Position numbers and translations under genes: made by a program. Positions 8,145 to 17,016 of a stretch of DNA of 64,000 nt are shown piece by piece (within the stretch, counting starts at the first letter, position 1; every line of letters begins with the position of its first letter). The notes under the pieces are model-generated. The model was not told the DNA's origin and made no database searches. It saw only the letters and a program-made list of their open reading frames with translations. The stretch lies in assembly GCA_017464565.1 (NCBI GenBank), contig JAFTZH010000029.1, positions 1 through 64,000 on the forward strand. Reading direction: 5' to 3'. The stretch comes from Clostridia bacterium. Lineage in GTDB: Bacteria > Bacillota > Clostridia > Oscillospirales > CAG-272.

Positions 8145-9233
8145 ATGTCAAATAATATCGTGGATAAAAATTTTGAAATAAAAACGGCGATAAATCTGCC
8201 CGACGTAAAGTTTTACGACGTAAGATCGGAGCCGTTTGAGATATACGGTCTTTACCGTGCCAAGACCGAACCGCAGTTCAAGCGTATGCCCGACGAGATA
8301 GCGGGGAAGATGAACGCTAATATTCAGCGTCTTTATCTCAACACCGCGGGAGGACGCGTCAGATTTTGTACCGATTCCGCCTACGTGGCGATACACGCCG
8401 AGTTTACCGAGGTGGGACGTCATTCTCATATGACTCTCGCGAACGACGCGGGCTTTGATTTGTACGAGGATTCTCCCACCGACGGCTCAAGCCGTTACGT
8501 AAAGGCTTTTCTTCCCCCGTACAATATCACCGATTCTTACGAGTCGAAAATAGATCTTAACGGACGAAAGCTCAGATATTTTACTATAAATTTCCCGCCT
8601 TACAGCAGTGTTAAAAATCTTTATATAGGCTTGCAGGCTGACGCGTTTGCGGGAGAGGGAGCGAAGTACAGGAACAAGCGTCCCGTGCTGTATTACGGCT
8701 CGTCTATAACGCAGGGCGCGTGTGCCTCAAGACCGGGTAATATATACGAGAATATGATATCGCGTTCGCTCGGTATAGATTATATAAATCTCGGCTTTTC
8801 GGGCAACGGACGCGCGGAGGACGTTATCGTGGATTATATGAACACGATAGATATGTCGGTATTCGTTGCCGATTACGACCACAACGCTCCGAACGCCGAG
8901 TATCTTGAAAAGACGGCGCTGAATATGTATAAAAAAATACGCGCGGGGCACCCCGACGTTCCGTATATTATGCTTTCCCGTCCCGATTTTGACGCCGATT
9001 ACGACCAAAGCGTTCTCCGCAGAAACGCCGTAATAAACGTGTACCGCTATGCGAGAGAGCAGGGCGACGATAACGTTTATTATATCGACGGAGAGGGAAT
9101 TTTCAGGGGTGATTTTGAGGATAGCTGTACGGTAGACAAGGTTCATCCCAACGACCTCGGCTTTGCGTATATGTCAAAGGCTATCGAGTGTGAAATTAAA
9201 CGCGCAATGGTAAAGAAAAGTATTTTGGATTGA
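8145..9233 (+). CDS. SGNH/GDSL-family hydrolase (probable carbohydrate esterase)
   Basis: 362 residues from ATG 8145, preceded by GGGAGG at 12 bases; the open frame extends to 8034, but that part overlaps the promoter. Residues about 1-165 form a beta-rich N-terminal domain; the SGNH catalytic domain follows, with nucleophile Ser in 'YYGSSITQGACAS', Gly in 'INLGFSGNGRAE', and the Asp-His pair in 'VDKVHPNDLGF'. This arrangement is that of SGNH_hydro_N-type esterases that deacetylate polysaccharides. No signal peptide is visible, so it probably acts in the cytoplasm on imported oligosaccharides. Monocistronic; repeat element A follows. Confidence 0.85.
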   Translation: MSNNIVDKNFEIKTAINLPDVKFYDVRSEPFEIYGLYRAKTEPQFKRMPDEIAGKMNANIQRLYLNTAGGRVRFCTDSAYVAIHAEFTEVGRHSHMTLANDAGFDLYEDSPTDGSSRYVKAFLPPYNITDSYESKIDLNGRKLRYFTINFPPYSSVKNLYIGLQADAFAGEGAKYRNKRPVLYYGSSITQGACASRPGNIYENMISRSLGIDYINLGFSGNGRAEDVIVDYMNTIDMSVFVADYDHNAPNAEYLEKTALNMYKKIRAGHPDVPYIMLSRPDFDADYDQSVLRRNAVINVYRYAREQGDDNVYYIDGEGIFRGDFEDSCTVDKVHPNDLGFAYMSKAIECEIKRAMVKKSILD

Positions 9234-9257
9234 GTTTTTGTTTTGTGTTTGTTTTAT

Positions 9258-9480
9258 GGGGGAGGAGCTTTTTGCAAAAAGCTCCTCCCCCAAACCCCCT
9301 CCGCAAAAATCTTAAATGTTTTGGGTTTAATCTTGGATTTTTGCTTTACTTCCTACTGAGTATGCCGCAATCCGAAGTAAGCTCTATGTAGAAAGCAAGG
9401 TGAAATTCTAAAATCATACCCAACGTTTAAACGTTTTTGAAGAGGGGTTAGGGGAGAAACTTTTGTAAAAGTTTCTCCCC
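9258..9480. repeat. Composite inverted-repeat element, copy A (full)
   Basis: Fills the convergent junction between the SGNH gene and the surface-protein gene. Left hairpin 9258-9291 (GGGGGAGGAGC / GCTCCTCCCCC around TTTTTGCAAAAA), then an arm with ACCCCCTCCGCAAAAAT and TGGGTTTAAT, a centre around 9345-9395, a complementary arm with ATACCCAACGTTTAAA and TTTTTGAAGAGGGGT, and right hairpin 9451-9480 (GGGGAGAAAC / GTTTCTCCCC). The whole element can fold into one long stem. The terminal hairpins are followed by A/C-rich sequence rather than a T run, so they are not standard terminators. Confidence 0.8.
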
Positions 9481-9498
9481 ACTATTTAATAATATTAT

Positions 9499-12400
9499 TT
9501 ATTTTTTAATTTTCTTTCTTTTTCTGATGAAAACGACTATAAAGAATACCGATGCGCCCACGACCAGGACGAAAGAAATTATCAAAGGTACGGCGGTCTG
9601 CCATATAAATGCCGACGAAGCGTTATAGGAATCGTTGCTTTTATAATTTTCGTTTACCGAAAAGCAGTTATATTTAGCGGTATACGTAGCGTTTCCCGTA
9701 ACCGACGAGACGGTAGGCGACCAGCCAGCGAAGGTATAAAGATATCCGTCCTTCTCGTATTCGGCGGTGATTTCGGGAAGCGTTGGCATTTCGCCTATCT
9801 CGTATTTTTCACTGCTCACCACCTCGCCGTTCACTACGAACTCCACGGTATAGCGTATTTTTTCAAATATAGCGGTGATAACGACGTCGGACGCAGGCAG
9901 CTTAAAGGTCTTTAGGTCAGAAACCTTGAACAGCTCGCCGGTATCTTTGCAATATATCTCTATCTCCGAAAGAGAGTAACCTATTTCGGGATAGAATATC
10001 GCTGAAACGGTACCGCCCGCTTCAAGCGCCGAGGTGTCGGAGAGTACGCCTCCGTTTTTAGCTTCGGCAAAGGTTATTTTATACAGCTGTTGAAGTATAA
10101 AATCGGAATTGCTCGCGGCGGAAAAGGTAAGGTATCCGTCGGAAAGCTTATACTGCGTCTCGCGCTTCACGCTGTCCTCTATCATACGGTAAACGACGAA
10201 ATTTTCCGATTTTACGCGGGACGTAGGTATTTTGATTCTTACGTCTCCGTCCGAGCTTACGGGGGAGCCGTTCGCGTCTGTGATTTCAATAGCGCACACG
10301 CCCGTGGCGTCGTCGGATACGTCAAGCGTGAGCGAAACGACCTCCGCGTCTCCCGAGGCGAGAGAGGAGACCGCCGCTTGGTCGATAGAAACTATCGTTC
10401 CGTTCATATCAAGCTCGATTTTTTTGGACTCGGATGCGGCGAGAGCCAGCAGTCCTCCGATATTTACCGAGGTATCGGAGACTTTTACCGTATAAGCCGT
10501 TCCCGACGACGCAAGAGATGCGTTTTCTGCTCCGCTTACGAGAACTGTTTCGGCGTATATTGCGGTGTATTCCGCGTTTTTATTTACGGACTCTATCGTT
10601 TTGTCCCATTTTTCAAATTCAAAAAGAGACAAGCCTTCAACGAAAGCGGAAGAGAGGTCGGGGGCTGACGGCATATCGCCGAAGGAATAGCGTTCGGTAT
10701 AGCTTTTCTGCTTGGTTTTCCATATTACCTCGTATTTTCTCTCCGATTCGGTATACTGCGCCGTGTATACGATATCCTCGGTTACGATGTCGGGATATGG
10801 GAACCAGCCGTCAAAGGTATATACCGTGGTTTCGGTGGATTCTCTTTCGGTGCTTCCGTCAAACGAAGGAATCTCGCCGTAAGAGCAGTAAGCGTCGATG
10901 ACACCGTCCGCCGTTATCCAGCTTACCGTATAGTAACGTTCTTCGGAGGAATATACGGCGTAAATGCAAATATCTTTAGTCAGGTCAACGTTGCTCTCGC
11001 TTGGGATTATCAGCTCGTTCGGAGAGAGCGACCAGCCGAGGAAGGTATATACCCGCGTTCTGTCGGCGTCTCTCACCGGAGCTTGGGTCGGAAGGGAAAT
11101 ATCCTCAAAGGAAGATACCTCGGAATACGATATAACGGACGACGCGCCGTAATCGTAAACCGTCAGCACGGGCTTGTTTTCAAAGGATACGGCTTTCGTT
11201 ACCGTTCGGGACAAGGTTATAGAGGCGTCGCTTTCAAATTCCTCTCTCTCGGTAAGCGTACCGTTCTCAAGCTCGGATACGATATCGGCGGCTCTTACGA
11301 GTTCGATAAGCTTTACGGGTGCTTCTCCCGGAGCTTCTGCTTCATCGGGCTTTACGGGCTTTTGACATACCGCGGGCGCGGCGGGCATTTTAACTTCGTC
11401 GGGTTTTAGCGGGTTTGCTGCCTTTTGAGGCTCTACGGGGACGGGGGGAAGTGTAAAGGTCGGTACGTTCGTCGGCCACGAAAGTCCCGCGGGGGACGCC
11501 GCGTTGCTGTCGGAGATAATCACGTTAGGGGATAGAAGGTCCGAAAAATAGTAGGTGCGGGGATTGCCCTCGTAATCGTAAAACTCCCACGAGCCCGACG
11601 CCGATTCGGTGTCGTCAAGGCATTTGCATACCAGATATATCTGCGAAAGGACGTTGGTTATACGCCATTGCTTGTATTTTGCCATTTCGGGATCGTCCTT
11701 GTAGTCTATCATCTCTATCTTCGTGCAGATATGGTGGAAAATCGTGGCGGTCATTATCTCGCTCATAGAGTCGTAGAGATAATTGAATTTATAGCATATC
11801 TCCTCGTAATTCGCGCTGTAAAATGCGAACGCCGCCTGCTCGGATTCCGAGCGCGCGGTGTCGTAAGCGAGCAGAAGGCCGTTAAGCTCGTCCGATATTT
11901 TCGAGAGGTTGTCTATCGTGTTCGGGTCTATACGGTATATCGACGTAAGCTCTCCCTTGTATTTCTCGAACATTGATACGAGCTCCTTGTTCTGAAGCGC
12001 GCGGAAAAGGGAATTGTAGCCCGAGGACGGAGTGGTGTAAATGTTCTCTATCGCGTACATCGACGAGCGTATCCTGTTCAGCTGCTCGTAATAGCTTATG
12101 TAATCCTGCATAGAGCCGCTGTTTTCGGCGTATATTCTTTCGTATTCGGCTTTGTCGGCAAGATACTGCTTGTAGTCCTCGGTATATTTGTTGTACGCCG
12201 CGAGATCGGCTTCATATTCCTCAAGCTCGTTGAGATATTTCTGGTATGCGGCGTATTCATCGTCGTATTCCTTTTTGAGAACGAGATAGTTTTCATACGC
12301 TTCAAGCTCGTTTTCGTAAATTTCAAGCTGTTCCAGATATTCCTCGTACGTGCGGTAGCTCTCAAGATAAGAGCCAAGCTCGTCAGCGTAGCTTTCCTCA

Positions 12401-12969
12401 AGCTCTTGCGCTTCCGCCGCCTTGCCGTAAGCGTAATTCAGGATATAATTGGCATCGGACGCGGGGATTGAGAGAGAACAGGAATATTCTACCGAGACGA
12501 AAGCGTTATCGGATACCGCAACGCCAGAAAGCTCTCCCGAATATACTCCGTCCGAGTTTTTCGAAAGATCCGTTCCGTTCTCTCCGAGCGAGGCGCGGCG
12601 AGGTATCCAGCGGACCTCGGTGCCGTTTTCGGCGGAATACGAGTATTCCGCAGCCGAAACGCTCAGCGTACCGTTTTCAAAGGAAATACTTACCGAGTCG
12701 TTTGAAAAGCAGTCGTTTATAAGAAAAAAGCAGTTGCTGTAAGTGTCAAGATATTTGGCTTCGGCTTCCGAGACTTCTGCGTCGGGAGAGAGCAGGGCGA
12801 GAAGCTCGGAGGGGCGAAGCTCGGTGTGCTCAAGAGAGTCCGCGTCCGAATAATCGAAGCTCGGAGTGCCGTCGGAGGGGATATCCGAGACCTCGGCGAA
12901 AACGCCGAATATTCCGGCGAACGTGAGAAGGGCAAGCAGAAGCGCGGTTATGGGTACGTATTTTTTCAT
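9499..12969 (-). CDS. Large surface protein with Tyr-rich coiled coil and InlB-type repeats
   Basis: 1156 residues from ATG 12969 (the longer frame would need TTG 13014). A signal peptide covers residues 1-26. Residues about 194-280 form a long helix very rich in Tyr, Glu and Leu, with Tyr recurring at seven-residue steps. A Pro/Lys-rich stretch lies near 500-560. The C-terminal half contains several InlB/Listeria-Bacteroides-type repeats ('YTFLGWSLSP', 'YTFDGWFPYPDIV', 'YTFAGWSPTVSSVTGNATYTAKY' split over motifs). The end is a single membrane helix followed by 'IRKRKKIKK', with no LPxTG. Probably a membrane-anchored adhesin or envelope scaffold. Monocistronic with its own promoter. Confidence 0.82.
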   Translation of the reverse strand: MKKYVPITALLLALLTFAGIFGVFAEVSDIPSDGTPSFDYSDADSLEHTELRPSELLALLSPDAEVSEAEAKYLDTYSNCFFLINDCFSNDSVSISFENGTLSVSAAEYSYSAENGTEVRWIPRRASLGENGTDLSKNSDGVYSGELSGVAVSDNAFVSVEYSCSLSIPASDANYILNYAYGKAAEAQELEESYADELGSYLESYRTYEEYLEQLEIYENELEAYENYLVLKKEYDDEYAAYQKYLNELEEYEADLAAYNKYTEDYKQYLADKAEYERIYAENSGSMQDYISYYEQLNRIRSSMYAIENIYTTPSSGYNSLFRALQNKELVSMFEKYKGELTSIYRIDPNTIDNLSKISDELNGLLLAYDTARSESEQAAFAFYSANYEEICYKFNYLYDSMSEIMTATIFHHICTKIEMIDYKDDPEMAKYKQWRITNVLSQIYLVCKCLDDTESASGSWEFYDYEGNPRTYYFSDLLSPNVIISDSNAASPAGLSWPTNVPTFTLPPVPVEPQKAANPLKPDEVKMPAAPAVCQKPVKPDEAEAPGEAPVKLIELVRAADIVSELENGTLTEREEFESDASITLSRTVTKAVSFENKPVLTVYDYGASSVISYSEVSSFEDISLPTQAPVRDADRTRVYTFLGWSLSPNELIIPSESNVDLTKDICIYAVYSSEERYYTVSWITADGVIDAYCSYGEIPSFDGSTERESTETTVYTFDGWFPYPDIVTEDIVYTAQYTESERKYEVIWKTKQKSYTERYSFGDMPSAPDLSSAFVEGLSLFEFEKWDKTIESVNKNAEYTAIYAETVLVSGAENASLASSGTAYTVKVSDTSVNIGGLLALAASESKKIELDMNGTIVSIDQAAVSSLASGDAEVVSLTLDVSDDATGVCAIEITDANGSPVSSDGDVRIKIPTSRVKSENFVVYRMIEDSVKRETQYKLSDGYLTFSAASNSDFILQQLYKITFAEAKNGGVLSDTSALEAGGTVSAIFYPEIGYSLSEIEIYCKDTGELFKVSDLKTFKLPASDVVITAIFEKIRYTVEFVVNGEVVSSEKYEIGEMPTLPEITAEYEKDGYLYTFAGWSPTVSSVTGNATYTAKYNCFSVNENYKSNDSYNASSAFIWQTAVPLIISFVLVVGASVFFIVVFIRKRKKIKK

Positions 12970-13043
12970 TATATAAGGAATACCTTTCGTACAAAGCTTT
13001 TTAATCGGAAACAATTCAATTCGAGTGAATAGGTCTTGATATT

Positions 13044-13072
13044 ATTGTAAAATAATATCGTGGATATGTCAA
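13044..13072 (-). promoter_or_regulatory. Sigma-A promoter of the large surface-protein gene
   Basis: Minus strand TTGACA (13067-13072), 17-base spacer, TACAAT (13044-13049), about 75 bases before the ATG at 12969. Confidence 0.7.
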
Positions 13073-13121
13073 TATTTTTTGCCCGAAAAGAACGTCCGCA
13101 AAAGTAAATTCTTTTTTTCTG

Positions 13122-13150
13122 TTGACTTTTTATTTACTTTATGTTATCAT
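13122..13150 (+). promoter_or_regulatory. Sigma-A promoter of the sugar-biosynthesis cassette
   Basis: TTGACT (13122-13127), 17-base spacer, TATCAT (13145-13150). It leaves an A/C-rich leader of about 105 bases before ATG 13262, in which I see no known riboswitch. Divergent from the promoter at 13044-13072. Confidence 0.65.
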
Positions 13151-13261
13151 ATACGCATTAGTAGAATTTTGTCGCAAAGACGATTCCGCTATACCAAAAC
13201 CACACAAAGCGTATCAAAATCATATAAAAACGTTTAGTAAAGTGTACGAAAGGAAAACATA

Positions 13262-14599
13262 ATGATAAACGGATTCAATGAACGCGAAGCCAGAGAGAAT
13301 ATTCTCAAGGAAGTAAGGGAGTATTGTGAGAAGTTTCACAAAAAGCCCGAGTATAAAGAGGGCGACAGAATACCTTACGCTTCACGCGTATACGACAGCG
13401 AAGAAATGTGCAACCTTGTGGACAGCGCGCTTGAATTTTGGCTTACGTCGGGAAGATATACCGATGAATTCGAGTCTAACTTTGCGGAGTATCTCGGAGT
13501 AAAGCACTGCAGTCTTGTCAACTCCGGCTCGTCAGCTAACCTTCTTGCGTTTATGACGCTTACCTCGCCTCTTCTCGGCGAAAGAGCGATAAGGCCCGGC
13601 GACGAGATAATTACGGTGGCGGCAGGCTTTCCCACCACGGTAACTCCGGCTATTCAGTACGGGGCGGTTCCCGTATTCGTCGATATAACTATCCCTCAGT
13701 ATAATATAGACGTTACCAAACTTGAGGCGGCTTTGAGCGATAAGACCAAGGCGGTAATGATAGCTCATACCCTCGGCAATCCGTTTGACCTTTCCGCCGT
13801 TAAAAAGTTCTGCGACGCGCACGGACTTTGGCTGGTAGAGGACAACTGCGACGCTCTCGGCTCCGAATACGTTATGGATTCGGTTACTCACAAGACGGGA
13901 ACGGTCGGAGACATTGGAACGAGCAGCTTCTATCCCCCTCATCATATGACTATGGGAGAGGGCGGTGCCGTCTATACCAACAATCCCTTGCTCGCGAAGA
14001 TAATTCGTTCTATGAGAGACTGGGGAAGAGACTGCGTATGTCCGTCGGGCTGTGATAACCTTTGCAATCACCGCTTTGACAGACAGTACGGCGAGCTTCC
14101 GCTCGGATACGACCATAAATACGTTTACTCACATTTCGGATATAACCTTAAGGCTACCGATATGCAGGCGGCTATCGGCTGCGCTCAGCTTAAAAAATTC
14201 CCCTCGTTCGTCGCGCGCCGCAGAGAGAATTTCAAGCGCCTGCGCGCCGCTCTCGAGTGCGTTTCGGATAAGCTGATTCTGCCCGAGGCTTGCCCGAATT
14301 CCAATCCCTCCTGGTTCGGATTCCTTATAACCTGCCGTGAGGGAGTAGACAGAGAGAAGGTCGTTCCCTATATAGAGGCTAACGGCGTTCAGACGAGAAT
14401 GCTTTTCGCGGGAAATCTTACCAAGCACCCCTGCTTTGACCGAATGAGAGCGGAAGGAAAGGGCTACAGAATAGTCGGAGACCTCTCGGTTACCGACCAA
14501 GTAATGAATTCGACCTTCTGGGTTGGAGTATATCCCGGAATGACCGACGAAATGATAGATTATATGGCTAAGGTCATTATCGCCTCCGTCAAGGACTGA
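13262..14599 (+). CDS. RfbH-type PLP/[2Fe-2S] sugar 3-dehydrase (DegT/DnrJ/EryC1 fold)
   Basis: 445 residues, the length of RfbH/DdhC/AscC rather than of ordinary sugar aminotransferases. This subgroup (E1) removes the C3 hydroxyl of CDP-4-keto-6-deoxyglucose to make 3,6-dideoxyhexoses. The Schiff-base Lys of aminotransferases is replaced by His227 in 'SFYPPHHMTMGEGG', the hallmark of the dehydrase. Iron-sulfur Cys are C196, C258, C260 and C268, spaced C-x61-C-x1-C-x7-C; I recall C-x57-C-x1-C-x7-C for the Yersinia enzyme. E1 needs a reductase partner (E3), which is not in the window. First gene of a four-gene cassette. Exact nucleotide sugar unknown. Confidence 0.87.
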   Translation: MINGFNEREARENILKEVREYCEKFHKKPEYKEGDRIPYASRVYDSEEMCNLVDSALEFWLTSGRYTDEFESNFAEYLGVKHCSLVNSGSSANLLAFMTLTSPLLGERAIRPGDEIITVAAGFPTTVTPAIQYGAVPVFVDITIPQYNIDVTKLEAALSDKTKAVMIAHTLGNPFDLSAVKKFCDAHGLWLVEDNCDALGSEYVMDSVTHKTGTVGDIGTSSFYPPHHMTMGEGGAVYTNNPLLAKIIRSMRDWGRDCVCPSGCDNLCNHRFDRQYGELPLGYDHKYVYSHFGYNLKATDMQAAIGCAQLKKFPSFVARRRENFKRLRAALECVSDKLILPEACPNSNPSWFGFLITCREGVDREKVVPYIEANGVQTRMLFAGNLTKHPCFDRMRAEGKGYRIVGDLSVTDQVMNSTFWVGVYPGMTDEMIDYMAKVIIASVKD

Positions 14600-14670
14600 A
14601 ATCTTTTCCGATAAAGCTTTTGAGCGGACCGACGGAGTCATTTGAGCCGCGTACGCGGCAAGGAGATTTT

Positions 14671-16272
14671 ATGGGACAGATAAAATTGTTGGATTGTACG
14701 CTTCGAGACGGCGGATATATAAACGACTGGAATTTCGGACACGATAATCTCGTAAGCGTATTCGAACGCCTGGTTGACGCGGGCGTGGATATAATAGAAA
14801 TAGGCTTTCTCGACGAGCGCCGTCCGTTTGATATGGACAGGAGCATAATGCCGAATACCGATTGCGTCGAAAAGGTTTTCGGCGGACTTGACAGAAAGCA
14901 GGCTATGGTCGTCGGAATGATAGATTACGGCACCTGCGGACTTAAAAATATAGCGCCCTGCGGCGAGAGCTTTCTTGACGGTATAAGAGTTATTTTCAAA
15001 AAGCATCTTCGCGAGGAGGCTATGGCGTTTTGCGGAGAGCTTAAGAAGCTCGGCTACAAGGTGTTCGCGCAACTCGTGTCGGTTACGAGCTACGACGACG
15101 GCGAAATGCTGGATCTCGTGCGCCTCGCAAATCATTATAAGCCGTACGCGGTGTCTATGGTTGATACCTACGGTCTTATGCACAGCAACAATCTTATGCA
15201 TTATTTCAAGCTTCTCAACGATAATCTTGATACCGATATAGGACTTGGATATCACGCGCACAATAATTTCCAGATGGGATACGCGAACTGCATTTCTATG
15301 CTTGCCAACAAGACCGATCGTCTTATGGTGGTTGACGGAACTATCTACGGAATGGGAAAGAGTGCGGGCAACGCGCCGATAGAGCTTATAGCGATGCATA
15401 TGAATCAGACGCTCGGTACGGGTTATAATATAAGCCAGATACTTGAAGCGATAGATTCGAATATAATACAATTCTGTCAGCAGCCTACGTGGGGCTACAG
15501 TATGTTTTATTATCTCGCGGCGTCGAACGACTGCCACCCTAATTACGTTACTTATCTTATGGATAAGAGAACGCTGTCGATAAGCGCCATAAACGAGATA
15601 CTCGGCAAGCTGGAGGGAGAGAAAAAGCTCCTTTACGATAAGAATTATATCGAGACTCTTTACGTCGATTATCAGAATAACGAGATAAACGACGAGGAGG
15701 ACAGAAAGTGCCTTTCCGAGACGCTTGAAAAGCGAAACGTCCTTATCGTAGGACCCGGCGTTACCCTCAAATCCGATAAAAACAATATAATCGGACATAT
15801 TGAGGAGAAAAAGCCGATAGTTATTTCGGTGAACTTCATTCCCGACGGAATAGAGCCGGATCTGCTTTTTTTGAGCAACGCCAAGAGATATCTTCAGCTC
15901 GCGACCAAGCTCAATAACGAAAAGCGAAGAATAATAGCTACCTCAAACGTGTCCGAGACGACTACGGGTTCGTTTGAATACAAGATAAATTACAGCACGC
16001 TTATTGATACCGAGGCGGAGTTTATCGACCATTCTATGATAATGCTTATAAAGCTTCTTATGGACTGCGGTATAAACAAGATAAGTCTTGCGGGCTTTGA
16101 CGGATACTCGGCTAAAAACACCAACTATTATAAGCGGGCAATGGAATACGATTTCGTCAAGAAAAAAGCCGATTATCTTAATACCTACACCAAGAATTTC
16201 CTGAACGGTATAAAGAATAAGGCGGAGATAGAGTTCGTTACGAAATCGCGTTATGAGGATGAGACTGTATGA
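14671..16272 (+). CDS. DRE-TIM aldolase domain fused to a Rossmann-like domain
   Basis: 533 residues from ATG 14671 (AAGGAG upstream). Residues 1 to about 280 are an HMG-CoA-lyase-like/4-hydroxy-2-oxovalerate-aldolase-like metallolyase: 'LLDCTLRDGGYINDWNF' supplies the catalytic Arg and metal Asp, and 'GYHAHNNFQMGYAN' the metal His-x-His. From about residue 350 a second domain begins with 'NVLIVGPGVTLK' and continues with 'VISVNFIPDGIEPDLLFLSN', resembling the DUF115/sialyltransferase-like Rossmann group; this assignment is weak. The stop overlaps the next ATG (ATGA). The reaction is unknown; it probably forms or cleaves a C-C bond of an unusual sugar or its C2/C3 donor. Confidence 0.75.
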   Translation: MGQIKLLDCTLRDGGYINDWNFGHDNLVSVFERLVDAGVDIIEIGFLDERRPFDMDRSIMPNTDCVEKVFGGLDRKQAMVVGMIDYGTCGLKNIAPCGESFLDGIRVIFKKHLREEAMAFCGELKKLGYKVFAQLVSVTSYDDGEMLDLVRLANHYKPYAVSMVDTYGLMHSNNLMHYFKLLNDNLDTDIGLGYHAHNNFQMGYANCISMLANKTDRLMVVDGTIYGMGKSAGNAPIELIAMHMNQTLGTGYNISQILEAIDSNIIQFCQQPTWGYSMFYYLAASNDCHPNYVTYLMDKRTLSISAINEILGKLEGEKKLLYDKNYIETLYVDYQNNEINDEEDRKCLSETLEKRNVLIVGPGVTLKSDKNNIIGHIEEKKPIVISVNFIPDGIEPDLLFLSNAKRYLQLATKLNNEKRRIIATSNVSETTTGSFEYKINYSTLIDTEAEFIDHSMIMLIKLLMDCGINKISLAGFDGYSAKNTNYYKRAMEYDFVKKKADYLNTYTKNFLNGIKNKAEIEFVTKSRYEDETV

Positions 16273-16919
16273 GCCGATACGATATAGCGATTTTTGATCT
16301 CGACGGAACGCTTCTCGATACCACAGAGGGAATACTTGCGGCGCAGAAGCATACTATTCGGGAAATGGGCTTTGATATGCCGAACGATGAGGAGCTGAAA
16401 AGCTTTATAGGTCCTCCCGTTCAGGACGCGTTCGCCAAGGCGTATGGGCTTGAAGGTCCGATACTTCAGGAGATAGCCACCGTATTCAGAAACTTTTACA
16501 GTACCGAGACTCTGCTTTTGGCTAAAGCCTACGACGGAATCTTCGAGCTGCTTGCGGAGCTTCGGAGAAGGGGAGTAACGCCCGCGGTAGCTACCTATAA
16601 AAGAGAGGATTACGCGCTGAGGCTGCTTAAGCATTTCGGATTTGACGAATATACCGACGTTATGTTCGGCGGAGACCACGAAAATAAGCTTAAGAAAAAG
16701 GATATAATAGAAAAGTGTATCGCTGCCGCGGGAATAAAAGACCTCGGCAGAGCGGTTATGATAGGCGATACCGAGCTTGACGCCAACGGAGCGGAGGCGA
16801 TAGGAATCGACTTTATCGGAGTTACCTACGGCTTTGGCTTCAAAACCTTGGACGACGTAAAAAAGGTGAAGTCTGTCGGCGGAGCCGACAGTGCGCCGGA
16901 ACTTTTGAATTATTTTTAA
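16269..16919 (+). CDS. HAD-superfamily phosphatase (phosphoglycolate-phosphatase-like)
   Basis: 216 residues. HAD motif I 'FDLDGTLLDT' carries the nucleophile Asp, motif II/III 'ATYKRE' and the Lys in 'KLKKKDIIEKC', motif IV 'MIGDTELDANGA'. A helical cap lies at about 15-80, as in Gph/PpaX. The ATG overlaps the aldolase stop by four bases, so the two are translationally coupled and the phosphatase probably removes phosphate from the cassette's intermediate. Alternatively it is a house-cleaning enzyme for a by-product. Confidence 0.82.
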   Translation: MSRYDIAIFDLDGTLLDTTEGILAAQKHTIREMGFDMPNDEELKSFIGPPVQDAFAKAYGLEGPILQEIATVFRNFYSTETLLLAKAYDGIFELLAELRRRGVTPAVATYKREDYALRLLKHFGFDEYTDVMFGGDHENKLKKKDIIEKCIAAAGIKDLGRAVMIGDTELDANGAEAIGIDFIGVTYGFGFKTLDDVKKVKSVGGADSAPELLNYF

Positions 16920-16923
16920 AATT

Positions 16924-16961
16924 ACCGGAAAGGCATACCTTCGGCGCTTTTCCGGTATGCC
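16924..16961 (+). other. Overlapping alternative hairpins between HAD and ThDP genes
   Basis: ACCGGAAA (16924-16931) can pair with TTTCCGGT (16949-16956), and GGCATACC (16932-16939) with GGTATGCC (16954-16961). The two pairings share three bases, so they are mutually exclusive unless trimmed into a pseudoknot. No T run follows. Possibly a regulatory or mRNA-processing structure inside the cassette. Confidence 0.45.
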
Positions 16962-17016
16962 TGTAAAATGTTGAATTTAAATCACGGAAAAATTCTGAAA
17001 TAAGGAGAAAATACAT

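Noticed and set aside
9258-9291. Reading the GGGGAG...CTCCCC hairpins as plain Rho-independent terminators
   Set aside because: Most are followed by A/C-rich sequence instead of a T run and they come in matched pairs with long complementary arms, so a simple terminator does not explain them.
14638-15798. 386-codon minus-strand open frame
   Set aside because: Shadow of the aldolase gene on the opposite strand, whose product has clear motifs.
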